Source: Vibrio mangrovi
Lineage (GTDB): Bacteria; Pseudomonadota; Gammaproteobacteria; Enterobacterales; Vibrionaceae
Length of the DNA: 64,000 nt
Direction of reading: 5' to 3'
Assembly: GCF_024346955.1 (NCBI RefSeq)
Contig: NZ_AP024883.1
Coordinates: 3,224,001-3,288,000 of the forward strand
The notes under the pieces were generated by a model, which was given only the letters and a program-made list of their open reading frames with translations, did not search any database and was not told where the DNA came from. A program made the position numbers and the translations under genes. Shown one piece after another: positions 1 through 7,951 of this stretch (within the stretch, counting starts at the first letter, position 1; every line of letters starts with the position of its first letter).

Positions 1-6
1 TGCTAA

Positions 7-120
7 TTAGCCTTGGCGTTGCTTATGCTTTGGCTCACTGCAAATCACGCGAACAACACCGTTACGCTTGATAACTTTACAGTTACGGCAGATTTTTTTA
101 ACGGAAGCACGAACTTTCAT
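7..120 (-). CDS. rpmJ: 50S ribosomal protein L36
   Basis: A 37-codon gene starting [16 protein letters not shown]36 is the smallest protein of the large ribosomal subunit and binds 23S rRNA. The sequence keeps the zinc-ribbon ligands (CRNC, then a Cys in VICSE and a His in PKHKQ), so this is the zinc-containing form. It is the last gene of the spc operon here, 27 bp downstream of secY, as in other gamma-proteobacteria. Length matches the family exactly. The next expected gene, rpsM, would lie just beyond the window. Confidence 0.96.
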
Positions 121-147
121 TGCTAAACTCCGTGAGAGAAATCCGAA

Positions 148-1485
148 TTAACGGCCGTAGCCTTTCAGATTTGCTTTTTTCAACACAGAATCATATTGAC
201 TTGACATCATATGAGTCTGTACCTGTGCCATAAAGTCCATAATAACCACAACTACAATCAGTAGTGAGGTGCCGCCGAAATAGAAACGTACGTTCCAAGC
301 GACCATCATGAACTGAGGGATCAGACAGATAAAGGTAATATATAGCGCACCAGCTAAGGTTAAACGCGTCATCACTTTATCAATGTATCTTGCAGTCTGC
401 TCACCTGGGCGGATACCGGGTACGAACGCACCAGACTTCTTCAAATTATCTGCTGTTTCACGTGGGTTAAATACCAACGCTGTATAGAAGAAACAGAAAA
501 AGATAATTGCAACAGCATAAAGTATTACATACAACGGTTGACCAGGGCTTAGTGCCAAAGACACTTTCGTCAGCCAGCTAAACGCTGAACCTTCACCACC
601 ACTATTGCCAAACCATTGTGCTAATGTTCCGGGGAACAAAATAATACTAGATGCAAAAATTGCAGGAATCACCCCCGCCATATTAATTTTTAATGGCAAA
701 TGGGTGCTTTGTGCTGCGAAAACTTTTCGTCCTTGCTGGCGTTTTGCGTAGTTAACAACGATACGACGCTGACCACGCTCCATAAAGACAACAAAATAAA
801 TCACAGCAAACGAGATTACCGCAATCAATAATAGAAGAAGCACATGCAATTCACCTTGACGCGCTTGCTCAATCGTTTGTCCGATTGCATTTGGCAAACC
901 AGCAACAATACCTGCAAAAATTAGCAATGAAATACCATTACCAATTCCCCGCTCTGTAATCTGTTCACCTAACCACATCAGGAACATGGTACCGGTTACT
1001 AGACTCACTGTTGCGATAAACGTAAACATGGTTTGGTCGATAACAACCAGATTTGAGACCATGTTTGGTAGTCCTGTCGCAATTCCCAAAGCTTGGAATG
1101 TTGCAAGTACAAGCGTGCCGTAACGCGTATATTGGCTAATCTTACGACGCCCTGCTTCGCCCTCTTTCTTGAGCTCAGCTAACGCGGGATGAACTACAGT
1201 TAGCAACTGGACTACAATCGATGCCGAGATATACGGCATGATTCCCAGAGCTAATATAGATGCACGCGAAAGAGCACCACCGGAGAACATGTTAAACATT
1301 TCTACGATGGTCCCTTTTTGCTGTTCGAACAAATCGGCTAGTACAGCTGCGTCAATACCAGGAATCGGCACAAAAGAGCCAGCTCGGAATACGAGAAGCG
1401 CACCTAGTACGAATAACAAGCGCGACTTCAATTCACTTAAGCCGCTCTGAGCACTACGAAAATCTTGTCCTGGTTTCTTAGCCAT
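148..1485 (-). CDS. secY: Preprotein translocase subunit SecY
   Basis: Protein of 445 residues, the family length, with about ten hydrophobic segments starting near residue 20. SecY is the channel-forming subunit of the SecYEG translocon in the inner membrane, which moves unfolded preproteins to the periplasm and inserts membrane proteins. Recognisable family segments include the plug region after the first helix (IPGIDAAVLADLF) and the charged cytoplasmic loop MERGQRRIVVNYAKRQQGRK, which contacts SecA and the ribosome. It lies between rplO and rpmJ in the spc operon, the conserved position. Confidence 0.98.
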   Translation of the reverse strand: MAKKPGQDFRSAQSGLSELKSRLLFVLGALLVFRAGSFVPIPGIDAAVLADLFEQQKGTIVEMFNMFSGGALSRASILALGIMPYISASIVVQLLTVVHPALAELKKEGEAGRRKISQYTRYGTLVLATFQALGIATGLPNMVSNLVVIDQTMFTFIATVSLVTGTMFLMWLGEQITERGIGNGISLLIFAGIVAGLPNAIGQTIEQARQGELHVLLLLLIAVISFAVIYFVVFMERGQRRIVVNYAKRQQGRKVFAAQSTHLPLKINMAGVIPAIFASSIILFPGTLAQWFGNSGGEGSAFSWLTKVSLALSPGQPLYVILYAVAIIFFCFFYTALVFNPRETADNLKKSGAFVPGIRPGEQTARYIDKVMTRLTLAGALYITFICLIPQFMMVAWNVRFYFGGTSLLIVVVVIMDFMAQVQTHMMSSQYDSVLKKANLKGYGR

Positions 1486-1503
1486 CTGTACCTCTTTTCG
1501 AGA

Positions 1504-1938
1504 TTATTCCTCGATTTTTCCGCCTGCAGCTTCGATTGCAGCTTTAGCGCCTTTAGTTACGCGTAGACCTTTCACTGTAACAGCTTTGTTGATCTCTCCA
1601 GAAAGAACGATTTTCACATTCTCAATGTTTTTAGTCACAACATTTGCCGCTTTCAGGCTATTCAGATCAACAACTTCGCTTGTTACTTTCGCTAATTCAC
1701 TTAGACGAACTTCAGCAGACACTAAACTCTTACGAGAAGTGAAACCGAATTTTGGCAAGCGTTGTTTCAAAGGCATTTGACCACCTTCAAAACCTGCACG
1801 AACTTTACCGCCAGAACGTGATTTTTGACCTTTGTGGCCACGGCCACCGGTTTTACCAAGGCCTGAACCGATACCACGACCTAAACGCTTCTTAGAAGGC
1901 TTAGAACCCGCAGCCGGAGATAGAGTATTCAAACGCAT
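1504..1938 (-). CDS. rplO: 50S ribosomal protein L15
   Basis: 144 residues with the typical glycine- and lysine-rich N-terminal extension (LGRGIGSGLGKTGGRGHKGQ) that threads into 23S rRNA, followed by a compact globular domain. L15 binds late in large-subunit assembly. The gene lies 18 bp before secY and 5 bp after rpmD, so it is co-transcribed within the spc operon. Length agrees with the family. Confidence 0.98.
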   Translation of the reverse strand: MRLNTLSPAAGSKPSKKRLGRGIGSGLGKTGGRGHKGQKSRSGGKVRAGFEGGQMPLKQRLPKFGFTSRKSLVSAEVRLSELAKVTSEVVDLNSLKAANVVTKNIENVKIVLSGEINKAVTVKGLRVTKGAKAAIEAAGGKIEE

Positions 1939-1943
1939 TCTGA

Positions 1944-2120
1944 TTACTCCTCAACTTTAACCATGTATTGAACCTGATTGATCATACCGCGCACGCACGG
2001 AGTATCTTCAAGTTCAACAGTGTGGTTGATACGACGAAGGCCTAGACCACGCAAGGTAGCTTTATGCTTTGGCAGGCGACCAATTGAGCTTTTAGTTTGA
2101 GTTACTTTAATAGTTGCCAT
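1944..2120 (-). CDS. rpmD: 50S ribosomal protein L30
   Basis: 58 residues starting MATIKVTQTKS. A longer reading beginning three codons earlier (MRT) exists, but the start chosen here gives the family length and N-terminus. L30 is a small ferredoxin-like-fold protein of the large subunit. The gene is 5 bp downstream of rpsE and 5 bp upstream of rplO, so translation is probably coupled. Confidence 0.95.
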   Translation of the reverse strand: MATIKVTQTKSSIGRLPKHKATLRGLGLRRINHTVELEDTPCVRGMINQVQYMVKVEE

Positions 2121-2125
2121 GGTTC

Positions 2126-2626
2126 TCACTCCGAAATCGCTTCAACAGTTAGACCACGTTTAGCTGCAACCATTTCTGGTGACTTCATACTGCCCAATGC
2201 ATCAATCGTTGCACGAACGATGTTGATTGGGTTTGTTGAGCCATACGCTTTTGACAAAACGTTATGTACACCTGCAACTTCAAGTACAGCACGCATCGCA
2301 CCACCGGCGATAACACCTGTACCTTCTGCAGCTGGCTGCATGTAAACTTTAGAGCCCGAATGACGACCTTTCACCGCGTGGTGAAGAGTACCTTCGTTCA
2401 ACGCGATAGTAACCATGTTACGACGCGCTTTTTCCATTGCTTTTTGAATCGCAGCAGGTACTTCACGGGCTTTACCGTAACCGAAACCTACACGACCATT
2501 ACCGTCACCAACAACTGTCAGCGCAGTAAAGCTCATGATTCGACCACCTTTAACCGTCTTAGAAACACGGTTAACGGCGATTAGCTTTTCTTGCAAATCA
2601 TTCGCTTGTTGTAATTCTTTAGCCAT
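2126..2626 (-). CDS. rpsE: 30S ribosomal protein S5
   Basis: 166 residues. S5 sits at the mRNA entry side of the small subunit and affects decoding accuracy. The N-terminal double-stranded-RNA-binding-like domain carries VNRVSKTVKGGRIMSF, and the C-terminal part carries the family segment GSTNPINIVRATIDAL. It is transcribed between rplR and rpmD in the spc operon with short spacers. Confidence 0.98.
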   Translation of the reverse strand: MAKELQQANDLQEKLIAVNRVSKTVKGGRIMSFTALTVVGDGNGRVGFGYGKAREVPAAIQKAMEKARRNMVTIALNEGTLHHAVKGRHSGSKVYMQPAAEGTGVIAGGAMRAVLEVAGVHNVLSKAYGSTNPINIVRATIDALGSMKSPEMVAAKRGLTVEAISE

Positions 2627-2640
2627 CTTCCAACCCTACC

Positions 2641-2994
2641 TTAGAATTTCAGACCAGCTTCGCGAGCAGATTCTGCCAGCGCCGCTACTCGACCGTGGTA
2701 TTGGAAACCGGAACGATCAAAAGCAACTTCTGACACGCCTTTTTCCAGAGCGCGTTCAGCAATAGCTTTACCTACTGCTTGTGCTGCTTCGATGTTTCCA
2801 GTGTATTTCACTTGCTCACGGATCGCTTTTTCTACAGTAGAAGCTGCAGCGATAACCACAGAGCCGTTAGATGCGATAACCTGAGCGTACACGTGACGAG
2901 GAGTACGGTGTACAACTAGGCGAGTGGCACCCAGTTCTGCAATCTTACGACGTGCACGAGTGGCACGACGGATGCGAGATGCTTTCTTATCCAT
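2641..2994 (-). CDS. rplR: 50S ribosomal protein L18
   Basis: 117 residues with the basic N-terminus MDKKASRIRRATRARR that contacts 5S rRNA. L18, with L5 and L25, joins 5S rRNA to the central protuberance of the large subunit. The internal segments LVVHRTPRHVYAQVI and ARRKI are diagnostic. Spc operon member, 9 bp from rplF and 14 bp from rpsE. Confidence 0.98.
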   Translation of the reverse strand: MDKKASRIRRATRARRKIAELGATRLVVHRTPRHVYAQVIASNGSVVIAAASTVEKAIREQVKYTGNIEAAQAVGKAIAERALEKGVSEVAFDRSGFQYHGRVAALAESAREAGLKF

Positions 2995-3003
2995 AGTGTT
3001 ACC

Positions 3004-3537
3004 TTACTTCTTCTTAGCTTCTTTAGTACGCACATTTTCATCTGCGTAACGAACACCCTTACCTTTGTAAGGTTCAGGCTCACGGTAAGCACGAATATCA
3101 GCCGCAACTTGACCCACAAGCTGTTTATCACAACCAGTGATGACAATTTCAGTTTGGCTTGGACATTCTGCTTTAATTCCTGATGGCAATTCATGCTCAA
3201 CAGGGTGAGAGAAACCCAGTGTCAGAGCTACAGCATTGCCTTTCATTGAGGCACGGTAACCAACACCTTTAAGAGTGAGCTTCTTCGTAAAGCCTTCCGT
3301 TACACCGACAACCATGTTGTTTACTAGTGCACGTGCAGTACCTGCCTGTGCCCAAGCATTAGCAACACCTTCACGAGGACCGAAGGTCAGGTTATTTTCT
3401 TCCTGAGCGATCACAACTGCGTTATTTACTACGCGAGTCAGTTCACCCTTGGCACCTTTTACAGTGATCTCTTGGCCGTTTAATTTCACCTCTACGCCAG
3501 CTGGAATAGCGACAGGTGCTTTAGCAACACGAGACAT
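3004..3537 (-). CDS. rplF: 50S ribosomal protein L6
   Basis: 177 residues made of two similar alpha/beta domains; the second carries the signature PEPYKGKGVRYADE near the C-terminus. L6 lies near the factor-binding site of the large subunit and contacts 23S rRNA. The C-terminal lysine tail (TKEAKKK) is normal. Spc operon, between rpsH and rplR. Confidence 0.98.
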   Translation of the reverse strand: MSRVAKAPVAIPAGVEVKLNGQEITVKGAKGELTRVVNNAVVIAQEENNLTFGPREGVANAWAQAGTARALVNNMVVGVTEGFTKKLTLKGVGYRASMKGNAVALTLGFSHPVEHELPSGIKAECPSQTEIVITGCDKQLVGQVAADIRAYREPEPYKGKGVRYADENVRTKEAKKK

Positions 3538-3552
3538 ATCCTACTCCTATAA

Positions 3553-3945
3553 TTAAGCTACGTAGCAAATGATTTCACCACCAAGACCTGCTTTACGGGC
3601 AGCACGGTCTGACATCAGACCCTTGGAAGTGGACACGACAGCAACACCCAGACCGCCCATCACTGATGGCAGCTCGTCTTTTCTTTTATAGACGCGCAGA
3701 CCAGGACGTGAAACACGTTGGATTTGCTCGATTACTGGCTTCGCTTGGAAATACTTCAGCGTAACTTCCAGTTCAGGTTTTACATCGCCTTCAACAGCGA
3801 AATCTTCGATATAACCTTCAGCTTTCAGAAGTGCAGCAATTGCAACTTTCAGCTTTGAAGAAGGCATTTTTACAGCAACTTTGTTTGCTGCCTGACCGTT
3901 ACGAATACGGGTCAGCATATCCGAAATCGGATCTTGCATGCTCAT
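3553..3945 (-). CDS. rpsH: 30S ribosomal protein S8
   Basis: 130 residues starting MSMQDPISDMLTRIRNGQ, with the C-terminal signature STSKGLMSDRAARKAGLGGE. S8 is a primary 16S rRNA binder. From E. coli it is known to repress the spc operon translationally by binding near the rplE start, and the gene order here permits the same feedback, though I did not resolve the target structure. Confidence 0.98.
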   Translation of the reverse strand: MSMQDPISDMLTRIRNGQAANKVAVKMPSSKLKVAIAALLKAEGYIEDFAVEGDVKPELEVTLKYFQAKPVIEQIQRVSRPGLRVYKRKDELPSVMGGLGVAVVSTSKGLMSDRAARKAGLGGEIICYVA

Positions 3946-3974
3946 AAACTTTACTCCAAATGATTAAGTGGCAA

Positions 3975-4280
3975 TTACCAGCTAGCCTTACGAAGTCCAG
4001 GAATCTCGCCTTTCATGCAAGCTTCACGAACTTTGATGCGGCTTAAACCGAACTTACGTAGGTAACCGTGTGGACGACCAGTTTGGTTACAACGGTTACG
4101 CTGACGTGATGCACTTGAATCACGAGGAAGCGTTTGAAGTTTCAGCACAGCATCCCAACGTTCTTCTTCAGATACGTTTACGTCGCTGATGATAGCTTTT
4201 AACGCTGCACGCTTTTCAGCATACTGAGCTACAAGCTTTGCACGTTTTGCTTCACGTGCTTTCATTGATTGTTTAGCCAT
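3975..4280 (-). CDS. rpsN: 30S ribosomal protein S14
   Basis: 101 residues starting MAKQSMKAREAKR. This is the long, zinc-free form of S14: no paired CxxC motif is present, while the rRNA-contact segment RQRNRCNQTGRPHGYLRKFG is kept. S14 helps build the head of the small subunit. It lies 17 bp downstream of rplE in the spc operon. Confidence 0.98.
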   Translation of the reverse strand: MAKQSMKAREAKRAKLVAQYAEKRAALKAIISDVNVSEEERWDAVLKLQTLPRDSSASRQRNRCNQTGRPHGYLRKFGLSRIKVREACMKGEIPGLRKASW

Positions 4281-4297
4281 AACAGTAACCCTTCACC

Positions 4298-4837
4298 TTA
4301 CTTACGGAATGGGAAGTTAAAGGCAGCCAGCAGAGCACGGCCTTCCTCATCATTGGACGCACTAGTCGTGATGGTAACATCAAGACCGCGTACACGATCG
4401 ACTTTATCGTAGTCGATTTCCGGGAAGATGATTTGCTCGCGAACGCCCATGCTGTAGTTACCGCGACCGTCAAAAGACTTAGCGCTAACACCACGGAAGT
4501 CACGTACACGTGGAAGAGCGATAGAAATTAAACGCTCCAAAAAATCCCACATACGTTCGCCACGCAAGGTTACTTTACAACCAATTGGGTAGCCTTCACG
4601 GATTTTGAAACCTGCAACAGATTTGCGTGCTTTAGTGACAAGAGGCTTTTGACCAGCAATAGCCGCCATGTCAGCTGCCGCATTTTCCAGCAGTTTCTTA
4701 TCGTTGATAGCTTCACCAACGCCCATGTTTAGGGTGATTTTCTCAATCCTAGGGACTTGCATGACGCTTGTGTAACCGAACTGTTTGGTCAGTTCAGCGA
4801 CTACAGACGACTTGTAGTAATCATGCAGTTTCGCCAT
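4298..4837 (-). CDS. rplE: 50S ribosomal protein L5
   Basis: 179 residues. L5 binds 5S rRNA and contacts the P-site tRNA from the central protuberance. Recognisable segments are MQVPRIEKITLNMGVGEA and REQIIFPEIDYDKVDRVRGL. The gene follows rplX by 23 bp. In E. coli the region around its start is the S8 repression target. Confidence 0.98.
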   Translation of the reverse strand: MAKLHDYYKSSVVAELTKQFGYTSVMQVPRIEKITLNMGVGEAINDKKLLENAAADMAAIAGQKPLVTKARKSVAGFKIREGYPIGCKVTLRGERMWDFLERLISIALPRVRDFRGVSAKSFDGRGNYSMGVREQIIFPEIDYDKVDRVRGLDVTITTSASNDEEGRALLAAFNFPFRK

Positions 4838-4860
4838 AGTAGAACTCCAAATTACGTCTA

Positions 4861-5178
4861 TTAGTTAGAAATGGTTTCGCCGTTAGATTTGAAGAAACGA
4901 ACTTTTTTGCCGTCTTCAAAACGGAAACCTACACGGTCCGCTTTACCAGTAGCTGCATTGAAGATTGCAACGTTGGAAGCATCAATAGCTGCTTCTTGTT
5001 CAACGATTCCACCTTGAACACCCATAGCCGGAACAGGCTTCTGATGTTTCTTCACAAGGTTGATGCCTTCAACAATAACTTTACCAGTTCCAAGAACCTT
5101 AGTTACTTTACCTTTCTTGCCTTTGTCTTTACCGGCAAGAACAACGATTTCGTCGTTACGACGGATTTTAGCTGCCAT
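4861..5178 (-). CDS. rplX: 50S ribosomal protein L24
   Basis: 105 residues with the KOW motif near the N-terminus (DEIVVLAGKDKGKKGKVTKV). L24 is one of two proteins that start large-subunit assembly, binding the 5' end of 23S rRNA. It lies 12 bp downstream of rplN in the spc operon. Confidence 0.98.
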   Translation of the reverse strand: MAAKIRRNDEIVVLAGKDKGKKGKVTKVLGTGKVIVEGINLVKKHQKPVPAMGVQGGIVEQEAAIDASNVAIFNAATGKADRVGFRFEDGKKVRFFKSNGETISN

Positions 5179-5190
5179 CTTTACGCTCCC

Positions 5191-5562
5191 TTACAATACT
5201 TCTGGAGCCAGTGAGACAATCTTCATGAATTTCGCGTTACGAAGTTCACGAGTCACTGGACCGAAGATACGTGTACCGACTGGTTGCTCAGTATTGTTGT
5301 TCAACAATACACAAGCGTTACGGTCGAAGCGAATGACAGAACCGTCTGGACGACGTACGCCTTTACGGGTGCGAACTACCACCGCCTTCAGGACATCACC
5401 TTTTTTTACTTTACCGCGAGGAATTGCTTCTTTAACGGTAACTTTGATGATATCGCCGATATGTGCGTAACGACGGTGAGAGCCACCCAGAACCTTAATA
5501 CACATTACGCTGCGAGCGCCTGAGTTATCAGCTGCGTCCAGCATACTTTGCATTTGGATCAT
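5191..5562 (-). CDS. rplN: 50S ribosomal protein L14
   Basis: 123 residues, starting MIQMQSMLDAADNSGAR, the conserved L14 N-terminus. L14 sits at the subunit interface and contacts 16S rRNA. It is the first gene of the spc operon: 156 bp separate it from rpsQ, and that gap contains both a terminator and a candidate promoter. Confidence 0.98.
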   Translation of the reverse strand: MIQMQSMLDAADNSGARSVMCIKVLGGSHRRYAHIGDIIKVTVKEAIPRGKVKKGDVLKAVVVRTRKGVRRPDGSVIRFDRNACVLLNNNTEQPVGTRIFGPVTRELRNAKFMKIVSLAPEVL

Positions 5563-5630
5563 GTTAGTGCTCCGCTAAATATTAAAACTAGACCCTCTCG
5601 GGTCGGGCTGCCTTATAAAAAGGGAGGCGA

Positions 5631-5636
5631 ATTGTA
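5631..5636 (-). promoter_or_regulatory. Candidate extended -10 promoter of the spc operon
   Basis: On the minus strand the gap between rpsQ and rplN reads TGGTACAAT, an extended -10 element (TGn then TACAAT). No good -35 hexamer lies 17 bp upstream, consistent with an extended -10 promoter. It sits just past the rpsQ terminator, and transcription from it would give a leader of about 60 nt before rplN. Inferred from pattern only. Confidence 0.5.
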
Positions 5637-5662
5637 CCACCCTTTTTTCAGATTGGGTAGTC

Positions 5663-5698
5663 AAAAAACAAACGGCCCCAAAAATAATTGGAGCCGTT
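5663..5698 (-). terminator. Rho-independent terminator of the S10 operon
   Basis: On the minus strand AACGGCTCC pairs with GGGGCCGTT (9 bp, one G-T pair) across a 10-nt A/T-rich loop, followed by TGTTTTTT. It lies 20 bp after the rpsQ stop codon and would separate the S10 and spc transcripts, at least in part. Confidence 0.85.
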
Positions 5699-5718
5699 TC
5701 TTTATTGAAAAACAAAAA

Positions 5719-5973
5719 CTAAATTTTCGCTTTTTCTACCACTTTAACCAAAGTCCAAGATTTGGTCTTAGACAGTGGACGACATTCACGAACTTCAACA
5801 GTATCGCCTAAGCCACACTCGTTGTTTTCGTCATGTGCGTGAATTTTAGTCGTGCGCTTAACGAACTTACCGTAAATCGGATGTTTTACGAAGCGTTCGA
5901 TAGCAACAACGATAGACTTGTCCATCTTGTCGCTTACAACACGACCTAATTGAGTACGAATTTTGTCGCTCAT
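5719..5973 (-). CDS. rpsQ: 30S ribosomal protein S17
   Basis: 84 residues with the OB-fold S17 signature GDTVEVRECRPLSKTKSW. S17 is a primary binder of 16S rRNA. Its start codon overlaps the rpmC stop by one base (TAATG), so the two are translationally coupled. It is the last gene of the S10 operon. Confidence 0.98.
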   Translation of the reverse strand: MSDKIRTQLGRVVSDKMDKSIVVAIERFVKHPIYGKFVKRTTKIHAHDENNECGLGDTVEVRECRPLSKTKSWTLVKVVEKAKI

Positions 5974-6164
5974 TATGCGCCTGCCTTCTCAGTCAAAACA
6001 GTTTTCACACGTGCGATATCACGGCGTACAGCTTTCAGAGTATGAGTCTGCTGTAGTTGACCAGTTGCTGCTTGCATGCGCAAGTTGAACTGTTCACGTA
6101 GCAAATTCAATAGCTCAGAGTTCAGCTCTTCAACGCTTTTTTCGCGTAGATCTTGTGCTTTCAT
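5973..6164 (-). CDS. rpmC: 50S ribosomal protein L29
   Basis: 63 residues starting MKAQDLREKSVEELNSEL, a helical hairpin protein near the nascent-chain exit of the large subunit. A GTG lies one codon upstream of the ATG used here. The ATG overlaps the rplP stop codon by one base (TGATG) and gives the family length. Its own stop overlaps the rpsQ start in the same way. Confidence 0.97.
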   Translation of the reverse strand: MKAQDLREKSVEELNSELLNLLREQFNLRMQAATGQLQQTHTLKAVRRDIARVKTVLTEKAGA

Positions 6165-6574
6165 CACATCACCTGCTTAATTACGAAAGTAGTCTTGAAC
6201 GGAAGTTTTGCAGCTGCAAGCGCAAATGCTTCACGTGCCAATTCTTCAGGTACACCATCCATTTCGTACATAACCTTACCAGGTTGGATTTGGGCTACCC
6301 AGTACTCAACGTTACCTTTACCCTTACCCTGACGAACTTCAAGTGGTTTTTCTGTGATAGGCTTGTCTGGGAATACACGAATCCAGATTTTACCTTGACG
6401 CTTAACGTGACGTGTCATCGCACGACGAGCCGCTTCGATCTGACGAGCAGTCAAACGACCACGGCCGACAGCTTTCAAACCAAAAGTACCGAAAGAAACA
6501 TCAGTACCTTTAGCCAGACCACGGTTGCGACCAGTATGAACCTTACGGAACTTTGTACGTTTAGGTTGTAGCAT
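6164..6574 (-). CDS. rplP: 50S ribosomal protein L16
   Basis: 136 residues, family length. L16 organises the A-site tRNA region of the large subunit. Diagnostic segments are MLQPKRTKFRKVHTGRNRG and KGNVEYWVAQIQPGKVMYE. It is followed immediately by rpmC with a one-base overlap and preceded by rpsC. Confidence 0.98.
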   Translation of the reverse strand: MLQPKRTKFRKVHTGRNRGLAKGTDVSFGTFGLKAVGRGRLTARQIEAARRAMTRHVKRQGKIWIRVFPDKPITEKPLEVRQGKGKGNVEYWVAQIQPGKVMYEMDGVPEELAREAFALAAAKLPFKTTFVIKQVM

Positions 6575-6585
6575 CTGTCGACTCC

Positions 6586-7290
6586 TTACTTACGGCCTTT
6601 ACGCTGTTTCTTAGGCTTATCACCTTTAGGCTCAGCGGTATTTGCATTTGCAGCTGGCATCCCACCTAGGATTTCTCCTTTGAAGATCCATACTTTAACG
6701 CCAATCACACCATACTGAGTGTGAGCCGAAGAAGTTGCGTACTCAATGTCTGCACGAAGAGTATGTAGAGGTACACGACCTTCACGATACCACTCAGAAC
6801 GTGCGATTTCAGCGCCGCCTAGACGGCCACTTACTTCTACTTTGATACCCTTAGCACCTAGACGCATTGCGTTTTGTACCGCACGCTTCATAGCACGACG
6901 GAACATAACACGACGCTCTAGCTGAGACGCGATGCTATCAGCCACTAACTGACCGTCTAGCTCAGGCTTACGTACTTCAGCGATGTTGATTTGCGCTGGT
7001 ACACCTGCAATTTTCGCTACCGCAGCACGTAGTTTTTCGACGTCTTCACCTTTCTTACCGATAACGACACCTGGGCGAGCCGTGTGGATAGTCACACGGA
7101 TGCTTTTCGCAGGACGCTCGATAACAATGCGCGATAGAGACGCTTTTGACAATTCCTTCGTTAGGAATTGACGTACCTTGAAGTCGCCGTCTAGGTTGTC
7201 AGCGAAATCTTTGGTGTTAGCAAACCATGTAGCATTCCAAGGCTTAACGATGCCCAGACGAATACCATTTGGATGTACTTTCTGACCCAT
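6586..7290 (-). CDS. rpsC: 30S ribosomal protein S3
   Basis: 234 residues. The N-terminal KH domain carries VVIGKKGEDVEKLR and the C-terminal domain GAEIARSEWYREGRVPLHT. S3 lines the mRNA entry tunnel. The C-terminus ends in a basic tail (PKKQRKGRK). S10 operon, between rplV and rplP. Confidence 0.98.
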   Translation of the reverse strand: MGQKVHPNGIRLGIVKPWNATWFANTKDFADNLDGDFKVRQFLTKELSKASLSRIVIERPAKSIRVTIHTARPGVVIGKKGEDVEKLRAAVAKIAGVPAQINIAEVRKPELDGQLVADSIASQLERRVMFRRAMKRAVQNAMRLGAKGIKVEVSGRLGGAEIARSEWYREGRVPLHTLRADIEYATSSAHTQYGVIGVKVWIFKGEILGGMPAANANTAEPKGDKPKKQRKGRK

Positions 7291-7309
7291 TGCTTACTCT
7301 CCTAGTCTC

Positions 7310-7642
7310 TTAGCGATCTGCGACAACCACAGTAATGTGGCTTGAACGCTTCAAGATACGGTCCGCACGGCCTTTGGCACGAGGCATAATACGCTTCATG
7401 ACAGGGCCCTCATCTACGAAGATTTTTGCGACGCTTAGGTCGTCAATATCTGCACCTTCGTTGTGCTCCGCGTTTGCGATAGCTGACTCAAGAACTTTCT
7501 TAACTAAGTCAGCAGCTTTTTTGTTGCTGAAAGTCAGAATTTCCAGAGCCTGATCGACAGACTTACCACGGATTAAATCTGCAACTAAGCGAGCTTTCTG
7601 TGGAGAAATACGAGCAAAGTTATGTTTAGCAACAGCTTCCAT
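7310..7642 (-). CDS. rplV: 50S ribosomal protein L22
   Basis: 110 residues starting MEAVAKHNFARISPQKAR. Two ATG codons are adjacent. The second is preferred because the AAGGAG ribosome-binding site stands 6 nt before it but only 3 nt before the first. L22 has a long beta-hairpin (near GPVMKRIMPRAKGRADRI) that lines the nascent peptide tunnel. S10 operon. Confidence 0.96.
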   Translation of the reverse strand: MEAVAKHNFARISPQKARLVADLIRGKSVDQALEILTFSNKKAADLVKKVLESAIANAEHNEGADIDDLSVAKIFVDEGPVMKRIMPRAKGRADRILKRSSHITVVVADR

Positions 7643-7652
7643 CATCTACTCC

Positions 7653-7931
7653 TTACTTCTTCTTCGCTTTCTTATCTGCAGCATGACCGCGATAAGTACG
7701 TGTTGGTGCAAATTCACCCAGTTTGTGACCGATCATTTCATCAGTTACGAAAACCGGAACGTGCTGACGACCATTATGGACAGCGATGGTCAAACCAATC
7801 ATTGATGGAATGATCATTGAACGACGGGACCAAGTCTTAATAGGCTTTTTGTCTCCGCTTTCCACCGCTTTCTCTACCTTCTTCAGCAAGTGTAGGTCAA
7901 TAAATGGACCTTTCTTGAGAGAACGTGGCAT
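7653..7931 (-). CDS. rpsS: 30S ribosomal protein S19
   Basis: 92 residues starting MPRSLKKGPFIDLHLLKKVE, with the signature VPVFVTDEMIGHKLGEFAPT. S19 sits in the head of the small subunit and works with S13 near the A-site tRNA. S10 operon, between rplB and rplV. Confidence 0.98.
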   Translation of the reverse strand: MPRSLKKGPFIDLHLLKKVEKAVESGDKKPIKTWSRRSMIIPSMIGLTIAVHNGRQHVPVFVTDEMIGHKLGEFAPTRTYRGHAADKKAKKK

Positions 7932-7951
7932 GGCTTATCCTCTTATATAGA

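Noticed and set aside
1238..1450. Open frame opposite secY, and many others opposite ribosomal genes
   Set aside because: They are antisense shadows of strongly biased codon use and have no family-like sequence.
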